From: Olsenella_L kribbiana
GTDB lineage: Bacteria > Actinomycetota > Coriobacteriia > Coriobacteriales > Atopobiaceae
Reading direction: 5' to 3'
DNA length: 64,000 nt
Assembly (NCBI RefSeq): GCF_036408795.1
Contig: NZ_JAZGJP010000001.1
Span: 1-64,000, forward strand
Part shown: in pieces, positions 16,533-25,262 of the stretch
Layout of the letters: each line of letters opens with the position of its first letter
Numbering within the stretch: the first letter of the stretch is position 1
The notes under the pieces: generated by a model
Told to the model about the DNA's origin: nothing
What the model saw: the letters and a program-made list of their open reading frames with translations, nothing else
The model's database searches: none
Position numbers and translations under genes: made by a program

Positions 16533-17864
16533 TTACGAGAAGCTCTCGACGAGGGCTTCATATTCCTTCGCCTCTGCTGCCTCGACGTCTTCGTCTGTCC
16601 CCTCATCGAGATGGGCGAGGCGCGCATGGTCGAAGTCGTTGAGGGCGGTGGCAATAGAGGCAAGCACCGGAGCTGCAGGAGCCAAGACCTCGATGTCCTG
16701 GGTCTTGCGCTCTGAGTCTGCACTCTGATCTGCATCCTTGTCCTTGCCGGTGCCCGTGCCGACGAAGCCACGGCTCTTCAAGTGCCCCAGGGCGCGTGCT
16801 GCCTGGCTCTGCGTCACGCCGGCATAGGCTGCGATCTCCTTCATGGGACCGCAGGTGCCGCAGTCCCTGAGATAGAGCAGGACCTTCATATCGGCCAGCT
16901 CCAGATCATGGGCAGACCCTGCGACATCGAGGTAGCGGTCGAGGAGCTTGGCAGAAAGATAGAGGAGCCCGAGCGGGTTTGCCTGCATATCGGGATCGAG
17001 CTGTGCGGTCACGCGCTCGCGTCCGAGCTTCGTGCTCAGAGGTCCGGGCAGGACGCCGCCGTCTGAGGCAGAGTCGATATAGAAGCGGTAGATGTCCGGA
17101 CGGCGTGCGGCATAGTCGTCCTCGTCCATGATCTCCTTGTAGAAGTTCTTGTAGTACTCGATCACGTTGATCTTCATGCGGATGGTATTGGCAAGCGAGA
17201 CACCCTGCGTCGCAAGAGAGCCCCTCGTCTTCTCGTAGTAGTAGATCGGCACATGCAGGGGATAGATCCTGGCAGTGTGGAGCACATACTCCATATTGAA
17301 GATGAAGTCCTCGCACCAGCTGATCGAGGGATCCATGCGGATGTGGTGGCTCTCGATGATCGAGCGCTTGTAGAGCTTGTTCCAGACGACGCCCCAGTAG
17401 AAGTCGGAGGGAGACTCCATCATGAGGTCGGCGTACTGCTCGCGCGTGATCACGTCCTCGGAGTCGATGTCGCTCTTCCTTGCCACGCGGCTGCCGATGA
17501 CACGATAGAAGTCTGCGATGACCATGTCGCAGCTGTTCTCCTCGATGCCACGGACCAGAAGCTTCGTCGCATCGGGCGTGATCCAGTCGTCAGAGTCGAG
17601 GAACTGGATATAGGTGCCCTGGGCTGCATCCATGGCACAGTTGCGGGTGCTCGAGACGCCGGAGTTCGGCTTGTGGATGACATGCACCCGGGAGTCGCGC
17701 TTCGCATAGGCATCGCAGATGGAGCCCGAGGAGTCGGTCGATCCATCGTCTGCGAGGATGAGCTCGATATCGGTGAATTCCTGGCCGAGGATCGAGTCGA
17801 CGCAGCGCTCGAGCTTCTTCTCGGCGTTGTAGACGGGCACTATAATGCTTACCTTGGGTTCCAT
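16533..17864 (-). CDS. Glycosyltransferase family 2 fused to a MarR-like winged helix
   Basis: 443 residues. Residues 1-about 300 are a GT2 (GT-A fold) glycosyltransferase: VSIIVPVYNAEKKLERCVDS, LADDGSTDSSG and the DxD motif in QFLDSDDW, then WNKLYKRSII and ISWCEDFIFNM, as in capsule or teichoic-acid type sugar transferases. From about 325 the chain changes: LELADMKVLLYLRD, MKEIAAYAGVTQSQAARALG and HLKSRGFV form a MarR-like winged helix-turn-helix, followed by an acidic 60-residue tail. The frame is continuous with the same codon use throughout, so it is not an assembly artefact by appearance. Start ATG 17864 is divergent from recQ. The enzyme may act at the inner face of the membrane; how a DNA-binding domain serves it is unknown. 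Confidence 0.85.
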   Translation of the reverse strand: MEPKVSIIVPVYNAEKKLERCVDSILGQEFTDIELILADDGSTDSSGSICDAYAKRDSRVHVIHKPNSGVSSTRNCAMDAAQGTYIQFLDSDDWITPDATKLLVRGIEENSCDMVIADFYRVIGSRVARKSDIDSEDVITREQYADLMMESPSDFYWGVVWNKLYKRSIIESHHIRMDPSISWCEDFIFNMEYVLHTARIYPLHVPIYYYEKTRGSLATQGVSLANTIRMKINVIEYYKNFYKEIMDEDDYAARRPDIYRFYIDSASDGGVLPGPLSTKLGRERVTAQLDPDMQANPLGLLYLSAKLLDRYLDVAGSAHDLELADMKVLLYLRDCGTCGPMKEIAAYAGVTQSQAARALGHLKSRGFVGTGTGKDKDADQSADSERKTQDIEVLAPAAPVLASIATALNDFDHARLAHLDEGTDEDVEAAEAKEYEALVESFS

Positions 17865-17942
17865 GGGACTCCTTCACATAGGTTCCCTTCAATTCTATAC
17901 ATCGAGGCAGAAAGGTTTTGCGGGGTGCAGGAAAGACCGCAG

Positions 17943-19478
17943 ATGGAAGAAGCGCAGCAGGCGCTTGCAGAGCATTTCGGCTATCAGAGCTTCCGTCCTG
18001 GCCAGGAAGAGCTCATCGAAGCGATTCTGGCAGGGAGAGATGCCGTAGGGATCATGCCGACAGGGGCAGGAAAGTCGCTCTGCTACCAGATTCCTGCAGC
18101 GGTGCTTTCAGGCCTCACGATTGTCGTCTCGCCTCTGATCTCGCTCATGGGCGACCAGGTGCGCTCGCTCAAGGAGGCAGGCATCCGTGGCTCCTATCTC
18201 AACAGCTCGCTCACTCCGGGACAGCAGCGCGTCGTGCTCGCGCGTGCTCTGGCCGGCTGGTATGACCTCATGTACGTGGCGCCTGAGCGCCTCCAGGACC
18301 CTGCGTTTGTCGCCTTTGCACATGAGGCACAGATTCCGCTCCTTGCGGTCGATGAGGCGCACTGCATAAGCGAGTGGGGGCAGGACTTCCGTCCGGCCTA
18401 TCTGGGCATCCGGGAGTTTGCCGAAGCGCTGCCGAAGCGCCCGGTCGTGGCCGCCTTCACGGCGACTGCGACCCGCACGGTCGAGCGTGACATCAAGAGC
18501 CGCTTGGGCCTTAAGGACCCCGTCTCGGTGCATACGGACTTCGACCGGCCGAACCTTTCCTTCATTGTCAAGAAGCTCGCGCCGAAGGAGCGCCTGCGCT
18601 ATATCGAGCGCTATCTGGCTGCGCACCGCGATACCTCAGGCATCGTCTACTGCAGGACGAGGAAGCGCACCGAAGAGGTCGCAGCAGCGTTTCTCGAAGA
18701 CGGCTTCCGTGCTGCCACCTACCACGCCGGTATGGAGGCGGACGAGCGCACCCGCGCACAGGAGGCCTTTGTCCAGGACAATGTCTCTGTCATCGTCGCG
18801 ACGAATGCCTTCGGCATGGGCATCGACAAGTCCGACGTCCGCTTTGTCATCAATGACGGCCTGCCGCTCACGCTCGAGGAATACTACCAGGAGGCAGGAC
18901 GTGCCGGCAGGGATGGAGAGCCCGCCGAGTGCATCCTGCTCTGGAGCGACGGCGATATCCGCCTTGCATACTTCCTGATCGACCGCACTGAGGTGCCGGA
19001 AGGGTCGGGACCTGATGTCCTGAAGGAGCGCATCCGCTGCCGCGAGCAGCTTTTGGGCTCCATGATCGGCTACGCCGAGAGCACGGTCTGCCTCCGTGCC
19101 CGGATGCTTCGCTATTTCGGCGAGAAGGCAGACATGGCTGGAAACTGCGGCGGCTGCTCTGTCTGCGTGCCCGCGCTCGGCGAGCTTCCGGCGGCACGTC
19201 CGCGTGTCTTCGGCGGTGCGACTGAAGCTGCTTCAGTCTCTTCCTTCGACGAGGCGGGAGACGATGCAGAAGAGATGTTCCAGAGGCTGCATGCCTTGAG
19301 GAAGCGCCTTGCAGACGAGCGCCATATCGCGCCCTACATGGTCTTCTCCGATGCGACGCTTCGCGCCATGGTCCGCCGCCGTCCCCAGACGGAAGACGAG
19401 ATGCTCGAGATATCGGGTGTCGGCCAGGCCAAGCTTTCCCGCTATGGCGCGTATTTCCTCAAGGAACTCCAAAGCTAG
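17943..19478 (+). CDS. recQ: RecQ-family DNA helicase lacking the winged-helix domain
   Basis: ATP-dependent 3'-5' DNA helicase. Motif I PTGAGKSLCYQ, motif II VDEAHCISEWGQDFRP, motif III AFTATAT, motif VI QEAGRAGRDGEP. The zinc-binding region is present (CREQLL, then CGGCSVC), but the winged helix that normally follows is absent: after about 60 low-similarity residues the chain goes straight into an HRDC domain (residues about 440-511, ending DEMLEISGVGQAKL). At 511 residues it is shorter than the 600-residue E. coli enzyme. ATG 17943 was chosen; GTG 17925 is possible. Divergent from the GT2 gene, with only 78 bases between. Confidence 0.92.
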   Translation: MEEAQQALAEHFGYQSFRPGQEELIEAILAGRDAVGIMPTGAGKSLCYQIPAAVLSGLTIVVSPLISLMGDQVRSLKEAGIRGSYLNSSLTPGQQRVVLARALAGWYDLMYVAPERLQDPAFVAFAHEAQIPLLAVDEAHCISEWGQDFRPAYLGIREFAEALPKRPVVAAFTATATRTVERDIKSRLGLKDPVSVHTDFDRPNLSFIVKKLAPKERLRYIERYLAAHRDTSGIVYCRTRKRTEEVAAAFLEDGFRAATYHAGMEADERTRAQEAFVQDNVSVIVATNAFGMGIDKSDVRFVINDGLPLTLEEYYQEAGRAGRDGEPAECILLWSDGDIRLAYFLIDRTEVPEGSGPDVLKERIRCREQLLGSMIGYAESTVCLRARMLRYFGEKADMAGNCGGCSVCVPALGELPAARPRVFGGATEAASVSSFDEAGDDAEEMFQRLHALRKRLADERHIAPYMVFSDATLRAMVRRRPQTEDEMLEISGVGQAKLSRYGAYFLKELQS

Positions 19479-19542
19479 CGGCAACAATCTGCAGCAAATC
19501 GGGTAGGAAATGTGTTATTAGAGGTGACAGACAGGAGCAGGC

Positions 19543-20754
19543 GTGGCGACAAAGCCGAAGATGAAGGTGAAGGCACAGGTCTCGAGCACGAAGGGAAGTG
19601 CTGAAGAGCAGGAGCGCATGGGCTCCGTGCGCAAGAGCGTCGTCTTTCTGGCTATCGTCGCTGTCATCTATATGGCCTACCTTGTCCTCTCCGGGCAGTT
19701 CGGGGAGTTCATGGCGGCCTTGGGCTCCATAGATAAGGGCTGGGTCGCGGCAGCCTGTTTCGCCTATGTCATCTACTACTTCTTCGGTGTCCTTGCCTAT
19801 GTCCTTGCTGTCATCAAGGACCCGAAGTGCCCCTTGGGCATCCGCGACCTCATGAGCGTCGAGGCGTCGGGCATCTTCTTCTCGAACTTGACGCCGAACG
19901 GCGCAGGCGGCGCGCCTGCCCAGGTCTACCGTCTCATGCGGGCAGGGCTTTCTGTCGGAGCGGCAGGTGCTGTCCAGTACACCCGCTTCATCATCTACGA
20001 GGCAGGAGAGGGCATCTTCGCTGCCCTCATGCTCATCTTCCGGGCCCAGTGGTTCATGGACACCTATGCCGATGCAGCATGGCTCGTGGCGCTTCTCCTC
20101 TTCGGCTTCAAGGTCATCGAGGTCGGCGTCCTTCTGGCCATCTGCTTCTTCCCGAAGGTCGTGACGAAGGTCGGCCTCTGGATCATCAAGATCGCCACGA
20201 ACCATGGATGGATGAAGAATCCGGACAAGTGGCGGGAGATGGCAACGGTCCAGGTGGACGAGTTCTCGCGCGGCTTCCGCTCCGCTGCCAAGAATCTGCC
20301 TGAGCTCGGGCTCACGCTTCTCGTGACGCTCCTGCAGCTCAGCTGTCTCTATGCGCTGCCGTGGTTCGTGCTCCATGCCTTTGGCCAGGATCCGGATCTT
20401 CTGACCTGCCTTACGGCAGGCTCCATGCTCGAGCTTCTGACCTCTGCGATTCCTCTTCCGGGCGGTACCGGCGGCGCCGAAGGCGGCTTTGCCGTGCTCT
20501 TTGGCGGCATGTTCGGCGACGCGAATGTCGCAGCAGGCTATGTGGTGTGGCGCTCGGTCGAGTATTTCCTGCCCGTGCTCGCGGCGATCCCTCTTCTCTC
20601 GCTTCGTTCCGACAGGGGGCAGAGCATCGCAGCGCGCTGGGCACGCTTCAAGCGCCGTACCGGCTCAGCGACCTTGAAGCTCGCTTCGGGCGGCCGCTCG
20701 AAGGGCGGCATCAGCGTGAATCCGAAGAAGATGCAGAACAAGGACAGGAAGTAG
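19543..20754 (+). CDS. Lysylphosphatidylglycerol synthase-type flippase domain protein (YbhN family)
   Basis: 403-residue polytopic membrane protein homologous to the transmembrane half of MprF; there is no C-terminal aminoacyl transferase domain. Recognisable blocks are SGIFFSNLTPNGAGGAPAQ in the middle and AIPLPGGTGGAEGGFAVLFG near the end, both characteristic of the UPF0104 family. About 8-9 hydrophobic segments. A basic N-terminal 30 residues and a basic C-terminal tail (KRRTG onwards) face the cytosol. Probable lipid or lipid-linked precursor flippase; substrate unknown. GTG 19543 with AGGAG just upstream. Confidence 0.87.
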   Translation: MATKPKMKVKAQVSSTKGSAEEQERMGSVRKSVVFLAIVAVIYMAYLVLSGQFGEFMAALGSIDKGWVAAACFAYVIYYFFGVLAYVLAVIKDPKCPLGIRDLMSVEASGIFFSNLTPNGAGGAPAQVYRLMRAGLSVGAAGAVQYTRFIIYEAGEGIFAALMLIFRAQWFMDTYADAAWLVALLLFGFKVIEVGVLLAICFFPKVVTKVGLWIIKIATNHGWMKNPDKWREMATVQVDEFSRGFRSAAKNLPELGLTLLVTLLQLSCLYALPWFVLHAFGQDPDLLTCLTAGSMLELLTSAIPLPGGTGGAEGGFAVLFGGMFGDANVAAGYVVWRSVEYFLPVLAAIPLLSLRSDRGQSIAARWARFKRRTGSATLKLASGGRSKGGISVNPKKMQNKDRK

Positions 20755-20892
20755 CCTCCTGCATGCCGTCTGCCGACGCTTCGGTGCAGGGCGTCCGTTT
20801 GGAGCAGCGCAACCCCTATTTCCTACGCATACTGGGTATGTTGCAAGTCTATTGCTGCACGAGCAGCCAGCCAGGGAATGCGAGGATCATCC

Positions 20893-21435
20893 ATGAACAT
20901 CATCGAGCGCTTTGCGTCGAACCCCGAATACTCTTCGAAGGCACCGGAGAGGCTGACCTTTGTGGCCCAGCCCCGTACCATCTATGCGCCGCTTTCAGGC
21001 GAGATCGTCGAGGACGAGGTCGAGACCATGGGCCTCTTCGGCAAGGGCGTAGCCCTTCATCCGGCAGCAGAGATCGTCTATGCGCCGATTTCCGGACGCA
21101 TCCGTGCGACGACGGTCACGAACCATGCTATCGGCATCACCACCGCTGACGGCATCGATGTCCTCATGCACATCGGCATTGGCACCGTATCCATGAACGG
21201 ACGCGGCTTTGTCCGCTTCGTGCAGGCGGGAGACGAGGTCAAGGCAGGAGATCCGCTCATCGCCTTCGACGACCAGCGCATCCTCGATGCCGGCCACAAG
21301 GACACCGTCGTCGTTATGGTCACGAACGCAGACGAGCTCGGGCCTGTCACCTACGAGGTCGACGAGTCCGTGAAGCTCGGCTCGCACCCCGTCGTGAAGC
21401 CGGGCGAGCTCCTGATGAGGGTCGCCGAGAAGTAG
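20893..21435 (+). CDS. crr: PTS glucose-type EIIA domain protein
   Basis: Single-domain sugar phosphotransferase IIA protein of 180 residues. The phosphorylated His lies in LMHIGIGTVSMNGRGF (His93), with the partner His78 in TNHAIGITT; IYAPLSGEIV and KGVALHPAAE are also diagnostic. It accepts phosphate from HPr and passes it to a IIB domain; no IIB or IIC is nearby, so it may serve a distant permease or act as a regulator. ATG 20893 (MNIIERF) is preceded by GAGGAT. Its 3' end overlaps the end of the opposing small gene at 21347-21631. Confidence 0.92.
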   Translation: MNIIERFASNPEYSSKAPERLTFVAQPRTIYAPLSGEIVEDEVETMGLFGKGVALHPAAEIVYAPISGRIRATTVTNHAIGITTADGIDVLMHIGIGTVSMNGRGFVRFVQAGDEVKAGDPLIAFDDQRILDAGHKDTVVVMVTNADELGPVTYEVDESVKLGSHPVVKPGELLMRVAEK

Positions 21436-21631
21436 GCCAGCGGCGCTTCTTTGGAATGCGCAGGAAGACGGCCAGGAAGGCGCAGACCGCGGCGCCTTCC
21501 GGCTTGCCGGCTACGGTGAAGCCTATGGCTCCGAGTGCAAGGATCACGAACTTGCCAGGTGTCGGCTTGAGCCAGGAGCGCTCTGCCTCCCTGAGCTCGC
21601 GGTCGGTCTCCGACTCCTCTCTGTCTTCCAC
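21347..21631 (-). CDS. Small membrane protein, possibly degraded at its 3' end
   Basis: 94 residues. An acidic N-terminus (MEDREESETDRELREAERS) leads into a hydrophobic hairpin, KFVILALGAIGFTVAGKPEG then AAVCAFLAVFLRIPKKRRW, two membrane segments followed by a basic stop-transfer cluster. The last 30 residues are Arg/Ser-rich and read antisense into crr, so I suspect the protein once ended near RIPKKRRW and that the stop was lost. It lies directly downstream of a dead exonuclease gene on the same strand. Family unknown. Confidence 0.45.
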   Translation of the reverse strand: MEDREESETDRELREAERSWLKPTPGKFVILALGAIGFTVAGKPEGAAVCAFLAVFLRIPKKRRWPTSRRPSSGARPASRRGASRASRTRRPRR

Positions 21632-21689
21632 TGCCCTCTTTTCCTTGGACGTGTGGGACGCGGCATCTTTGCCTGCCAGTCGCCCCTCT

Positions 21690-22307
21690 TCATCGCCGCA
21701 GTCCCCAGAATGTCTTGCCTGTTGCCACCTCTATGCTCTTGAGCGGCTTTGTGCGCGGCTTTCCGTACCAGGGATCGCGCAGCAGTTTGTGGAAGGTGAA
21801 AGCCGCAGCCTCTGCCTCTGAAGCAGCTGTCGTCTCTGGTGCCTTGCCGCTGAAATAGGTGACGCACTCTTCAAGCGTGCAGGCCTTCCAGGAGTCGGTT
21901 GCCGGGTCCATAGGCGCCATGCGCCTCTGAGAACTCATGGGCAAGGTCGAGCGTCTTTGCCTGAGGCAGCGTGATGCCTGATTTCTTCAGGAAGGCAGGA
22001 ACATCCTTTCCGTAGAAGACGATGAGCTGGGCAGAGGAGAGAATCTCCTCTATCTCGGGAGCCTGCTCGCGCGGGGTCTTCCTGCCCTCGACCATGGCGG
22101 GGAGATGCGGGTCCTCGTCTCTGCCTGCTTCCAGCTCTTGCGCCTCTCGGGGCGCACAAGCTCGTCGAAGAGGATCTCTCCGGTGCCGTCTGCAACGGCG
22201 AGGGCAAGCGCTTCATCTCCGGCCTTTGCGTTGGGTCCGGTCGTCAGGCACCCTATGGCTGCGATGGCTGCCGGTGCATACGATTTGAGCCCTTCTTTTC
22301 TCCCCAT
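21690..22307 (-). pseudogene. DnaQ-like exonuclease, decayed
   Basis: Three consecutive frames reconstruct one DnaQ-type exonuclease. Frame 1 (from ATG 22307) runs to ETRTRISP; a lost base near 22096-22100 shifts it to frame 2, MVEGRKTPREQAPEIEEILS through TLDLAHEFSEAHG. Near 21917-21930 it shifts again to ATDSWKACTLEECVTYF and EAAAFTFHKLLRDPWYGKP. Catalytic motifs are also lost: the Exo I block reads AIAAIGCLTTG instead of a D-x-E motif, Exo II has no Asp in the expected place, and Exo III reads TAASEAEAAAF. Damage at every active-site position shows it has been inactive for some time. Confidence 0.8.
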
Positions 22308-22474
22308 AGCTCTCTGCCTTCCTGAGATGGTTGCAGATTGATTCTGGCACAAGCCGCCCTTCGTGCGTATTCGTCCTGCCAGATGCCGCCAGCCTGTTAA
22401 CAATAGGGGAAAGACCTGAAACTATCTCATAGCCTTGGATACAATTCTTCATACTGTCCATCGAAGGAGGGCTC

Positions 22475-22771
22475 ATGGGATACAGCGACGAAGATGCTCA
22501 GAACCGCGCCATCATCACGGTGCTCGGCAGCGACCGATCCGGCATTGTTGCAGCCGTGACGGGAGTGCTCTCGGAACACGATGCCAATATCCTCGATATC
22601 TCGCAGACCATCCTGCAGGGGATCTTCACGATGACCATGCTGGTGGACCTGAAGGACACCGACGTGTCGTTCAAGGCGCTCCAGGCAGAGCTGCAGGACC
22701 TTTCGCAGAAGCTCGATGTCCAGATCACACTGCAGCGTGAAGAGGTATTCCGCTTCATGTATCGTCTCTAA
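22475..22771 (+). CDS. ACT domain protein (UPF0237/GcvR-like)
   Basis: 98 residues, one ACT domain with a C-terminal helix. IITVLGSDRSGIVAAVTGVL gives the ligand loop, and AHDANILDISQT-like sequence (here EHDANILDISQTILQGIF) is the hallmark of the UPF0237 group; MTMLVDL and the final FRFMYRL complete it. Such proteins are thought to sense an amino acid; the target is unknown. GAAGGAGG right before ATG 22475 is a very strong ribosome site. 14 nt ahead of citrate synthase and probably co-transcribed, suggesting a link between amino acid status and citrate formation (inference). Confidence 0.9.
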   Translation: MGYSDEDAQNRAIITVLGSDRSGIVAAVTGVLSEHDANILDISQTILQGIFTMTMLVDLKDTDVSFKALQAELQDLSQKLDVQITLQREEVFRFMYRL

Positions 22772-22785
22772 TCTAAGGAGGCAGC

Positions 22786-24345
22786 GTGTCACAGGAAGAC
22801 AAGCAGCCCGACACTCAGACGGGTGCCGGAAGCACGGCATCTGCTCCCGAGGTACCCGTTTCCAAGCCACAGATTGTTCCCGGCAAGGAGCATAGGCATG
22901 GCGCGATTCTTGATTCGACCGAGACCTCGGCTCTGAGCCTCATGGGCGAGAAATATCCGATGCCAAGCGTGAGCCTGGGGCGCCCCCCGGTCTCCGACCA
23001 GCTCTATGTGGGCTTCCGTGCTATCGACGAGGTGCCGAACGAGCTATTCGAGAAATACGACGTGAAGAGGGGCCTGCGCAATGCCGATGGCTCCGGCGTG
23101 CTCGTAGGACTCACGACGATCTCGAATGTCCATGGCTACAACATGGTGGACGGCAAGCTCGTGCCGGATGAGGGCGACCTCATCTACCGTGGCTACCATA
23201 TCCGCGATCTCGTCGACAACCCGCAGAAGGAGGACCGCTTCGGCTACGAGGAGATTGCCTATCTCCTGATTTCCGGCGCTCTTCCGACCCGCGACCAGCT
23301 GGCCGACTTCAAGGCCCGCATCGATTCGAGGCGCGAGTTCCCGACAGACTTCCTCGGCGTCTTCCCGCGCCGTACGAGCTCCCATTCCATCATGAATGTG
23401 ATGGCCCGCTCGATCCTTCTGCTCTATGCCTTCGACCCGACGCCGGACAATACGTCGCCGACGCATGAGGTGGATGTGGCACTCTCGATGCTCGGCCGTC
23501 TTCCGCGCATCGCAGCCATCGCCCAGGCAGCAGACCGTGCCGCCAAGAACAACGAGTGTCTCGTCGTGCCAGCAGCTGAGCCTGGATTCTCGATGGCAGA
23601 GACGGTCCTCGATATCCTGCGCGGCGATGAGGGCTTCACGCACGAGGAAGCCATGATGCTCGATGTCATGCTCATGCTCCATGCTGAGCACGGCGGCGGC
23701 AATAACTCGACGTTCTCTTGCCGTGTCCTCTCCAGTTCCGGCACCGATGCCTACTCTGCCTATGCGGCAGCCATGGGCTCGCTCAAGGGGCCGAAGCACG
23801 GCGGCGCGAACTTCAAGGTCGGCCAGATGATCGACGATATCGCCGCCCACGTGGAGAAGTGGGACGACGATGATGAGCTTGCGGCCTACCTTGCCCGCAT
23901 CGTCGAGGGCCAGGCCTTCGACAAGTCCGGTCTTATCTACGGCCTGGGACATGCCGTCTATACGCTTTCCGACCCGCGTGCACAGCTCGTGAAGCGCTAC
24001 GCAAGGAAGCTTGCGAAGAACAAGGGCCAGGAAGAGCGGCTCGACCTGATCGAGCGTATCGAGAAGCTCGGACCTCAGGTCATGCGCGACGTGAAAGGCA
24101 CGAAGAAGCCGATCTGCGCAAACATCGACCTCTATACGGGCTTCGTCTACTCGATGCTTGGCATCCCCCAGGAGATGTATACGCCGATCTTCGCTATTGC
24201 CCGCATGGCAGGCTGGGCCTCGCATCGCATGGAGGAGCTCTATGGCTCGAGCAGGATCATCCGTCCTGCCTACAACTCCTACATGCCGGAAAACGAGTAT
24301 GTGCCGATCGACGAGCGTGCGAAGGTGTCACGCATTTGGGCATAA
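22786..24345 (+). CDS. gltA: Citrate synthase
   Basis: Condenses acetyl-CoA and oxaloacetate to citrate. Catalytic residues are in place: the first His in MLHAEHGGGNNSTF, the second in GLGHAVYTLSDPR, and Asp in CANIDLYTGFVYSML. 519 residues, longer than usual because of a Gly/Ser/Pro-rich N-terminal extension of about 70 residues with no recognised motif. GTG 22786 follows AAGGAGG. The extension-bearing form is common in anaerobes that use citrate for glutamate biosynthesis through a partial TCA cycle; that is family knowledge, and no other TCA genes are present here. Confidence 0.94.
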   Translation: MSQEDKQPDTQTGAGSTASAPEVPVSKPQIVPGKEHRHGAILDSTETSALSLMGEKYPMPSVSLGRPPVSDQLYVGFRAIDEVPNELFEKYDVKRGLRNADGSGVLVGLTTISNVHGYNMVDGKLVPDEGDLIYRGYHIRDLVDNPQKEDRFGYEEIAYLLISGALPTRDQLADFKARIDSRREFPTDFLGVFPRRTSSHSIMNVMARSILLLYAFDPTPDNTSPTHEVDVALSMLGRLPRIAAIAQAADRAAKNNECLVVPAAEPGFSMAETVLDILRGDEGFTHEEAMMLDVMLMLHAEHGGGNNSTFSCRVLSSSGTDAYSAYAAAMGSLKGPKHGGANFKVGQMIDDIAAHVEKWDDDDELAAYLARIVEGQAFDKSGLIYGLGHAVYTLSDPRAQLVKRYARKLAKNKGQEERLDLIERIEKLGPQVMRDVKGTKKPICANIDLYTGFVYSMLGIPQEMYTPIFAIARMAGWASHRMEELYGSSRIIRPAYNSYMPENEYVPIDERAKVSRIWA

Positions 24346-25169
24346 GGATTGTCTTCTCGGACCTCGACGGAACGCTTCTGACCTACGACAAGAAGCTCTC
24401 CTGTGCTACAAGACAGATGCTCGAGAATTTGACCTCGCGAGGAATAGAATTCGTGCCCTGCTCCGGCAGGGTACTTTCAGGTCTTCCCAAAGAGCTCTTG
24501 GAGCTCCCGTGCTGCCACTATGCGGTGTGCTCGAATGGTGCTGCCATCTCCGAGTCCAAGACAGATCGCAAGCTCTTCCAGAGCTATATGGGACGAGACC
24601 GTGCACTGGCGCTCTGGAAGCGTGTCAAGGGGCTCGATGTCTCTTTCGATATCTTTGCGGGCGGCAAGATATGGTCCGAGCGCAGAGCGTACGAGAGGCT
24701 CGACAGCTACGGCATCGATGAACAGACCCTGAAGTCTGTGAAAGGCTGCCGTACGCCGACGGAGAGGACCCCTGGAGAGACGCTCGCCTGGCTTTCTGGG
24801 CGAGGCGAGGACGTGGAGCGTGTGACCCTCTTCTGGAAGACGGAAGAGGGAAGAGACGCGGTCATTGCCGCTGTCGCAGCAGACCCGACGCTTGCTTGGA
24901 CGAACTCCGTACCTCATGACATAGAGGTCATGGATGCTTCGGTGAACAAGGGAGCTGCCCTCATATGGCTCTGCAGCCATCTCGGCATCCCTGTCTCGTC
25001 CTCCGTCGCCTTCGGAGACGGACTCAACGATGCACCGCTTCTGGCCGCTGCAGGAGTGGGTGTGGCTATGGCAAATGCCGTGCCGGAGACGAAGGCATCA
25101 GCGGACGCCGTGGCGCCCTCGAACGACGAGGACGGCGTTGCACGTGCGATGGAGAAGCTTCTCGGATAG
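24336..25169 (+). CDS. HAD superfamily hydrolase, Cof type
   Basis: 277-residue cytosolic phosphatase. HAD motif I is FSDLDGTLL, motif II the Ser in CSGR, motif III Lys in NKGAAL, and motif IV GDGLNDAPLL. The C2B-type cap lies between about 80 and 195. Cof-type enzymes dephosphorylate sugar phosphates, pyridoxal phosphate or flavin precursors; no specificity can be read. TTG 24336 lies within the end of gltA (10-nt overlap), so it is translationally coupled. Confidence 0.88.
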   Translation: MGIRIVFSDLDGTLLTYDKKLSCATRQMLENLTSRGIEFVPCSGRVLSGLPKELLELPCCHYAVCSNGAAISESKTDRKLFQSYMGRDRALALWKRVKGLDVSFDIFAGGKIWSERRAYERLDSYGIDEQTLKSVKGCRTPTERTPGETLAWLSGRGEDVERVTLFWKTEEGRDAVIAAVAADPTLAWTNSVPHDIEVMDASVNKGAALIWLCSHLGIPVSSSVAFGDGLNDAPLLAAAGVGVAMANAVPETKASADAVAPSNDEDGVARAMEKLLG

Positions 25170-25211
25170 AGCAGCGGCAACAGGCAGGCATCCTATAGCG
25201 GAGCCAGGAAA

Positions 25212-25243
25212 AAGCAGGGGCTGGCACATGCCAGCCCCTGCTT
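25212..25243. terminator. Bidirectional terminator between HAD gene and kup
   Basis: AAGCAGGGGCTGG pairs with CCAGCCCCTGCTT in a near-perfect 32-base inverted repeat. Leftward it runs into TTTTTCC, giving the better T run for kup. Confidence 0.85.
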
Positions 25244-25262
25244 CGTCGTTCTCTGAGAGCAG

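Noticed and set aside
17253..17942. Longer N-terminus for RecQ
   Set aside because: The open frame extends over the antisense GT2 gene, but RecQ homology starts at 17943 and the upstream translation has no family character.
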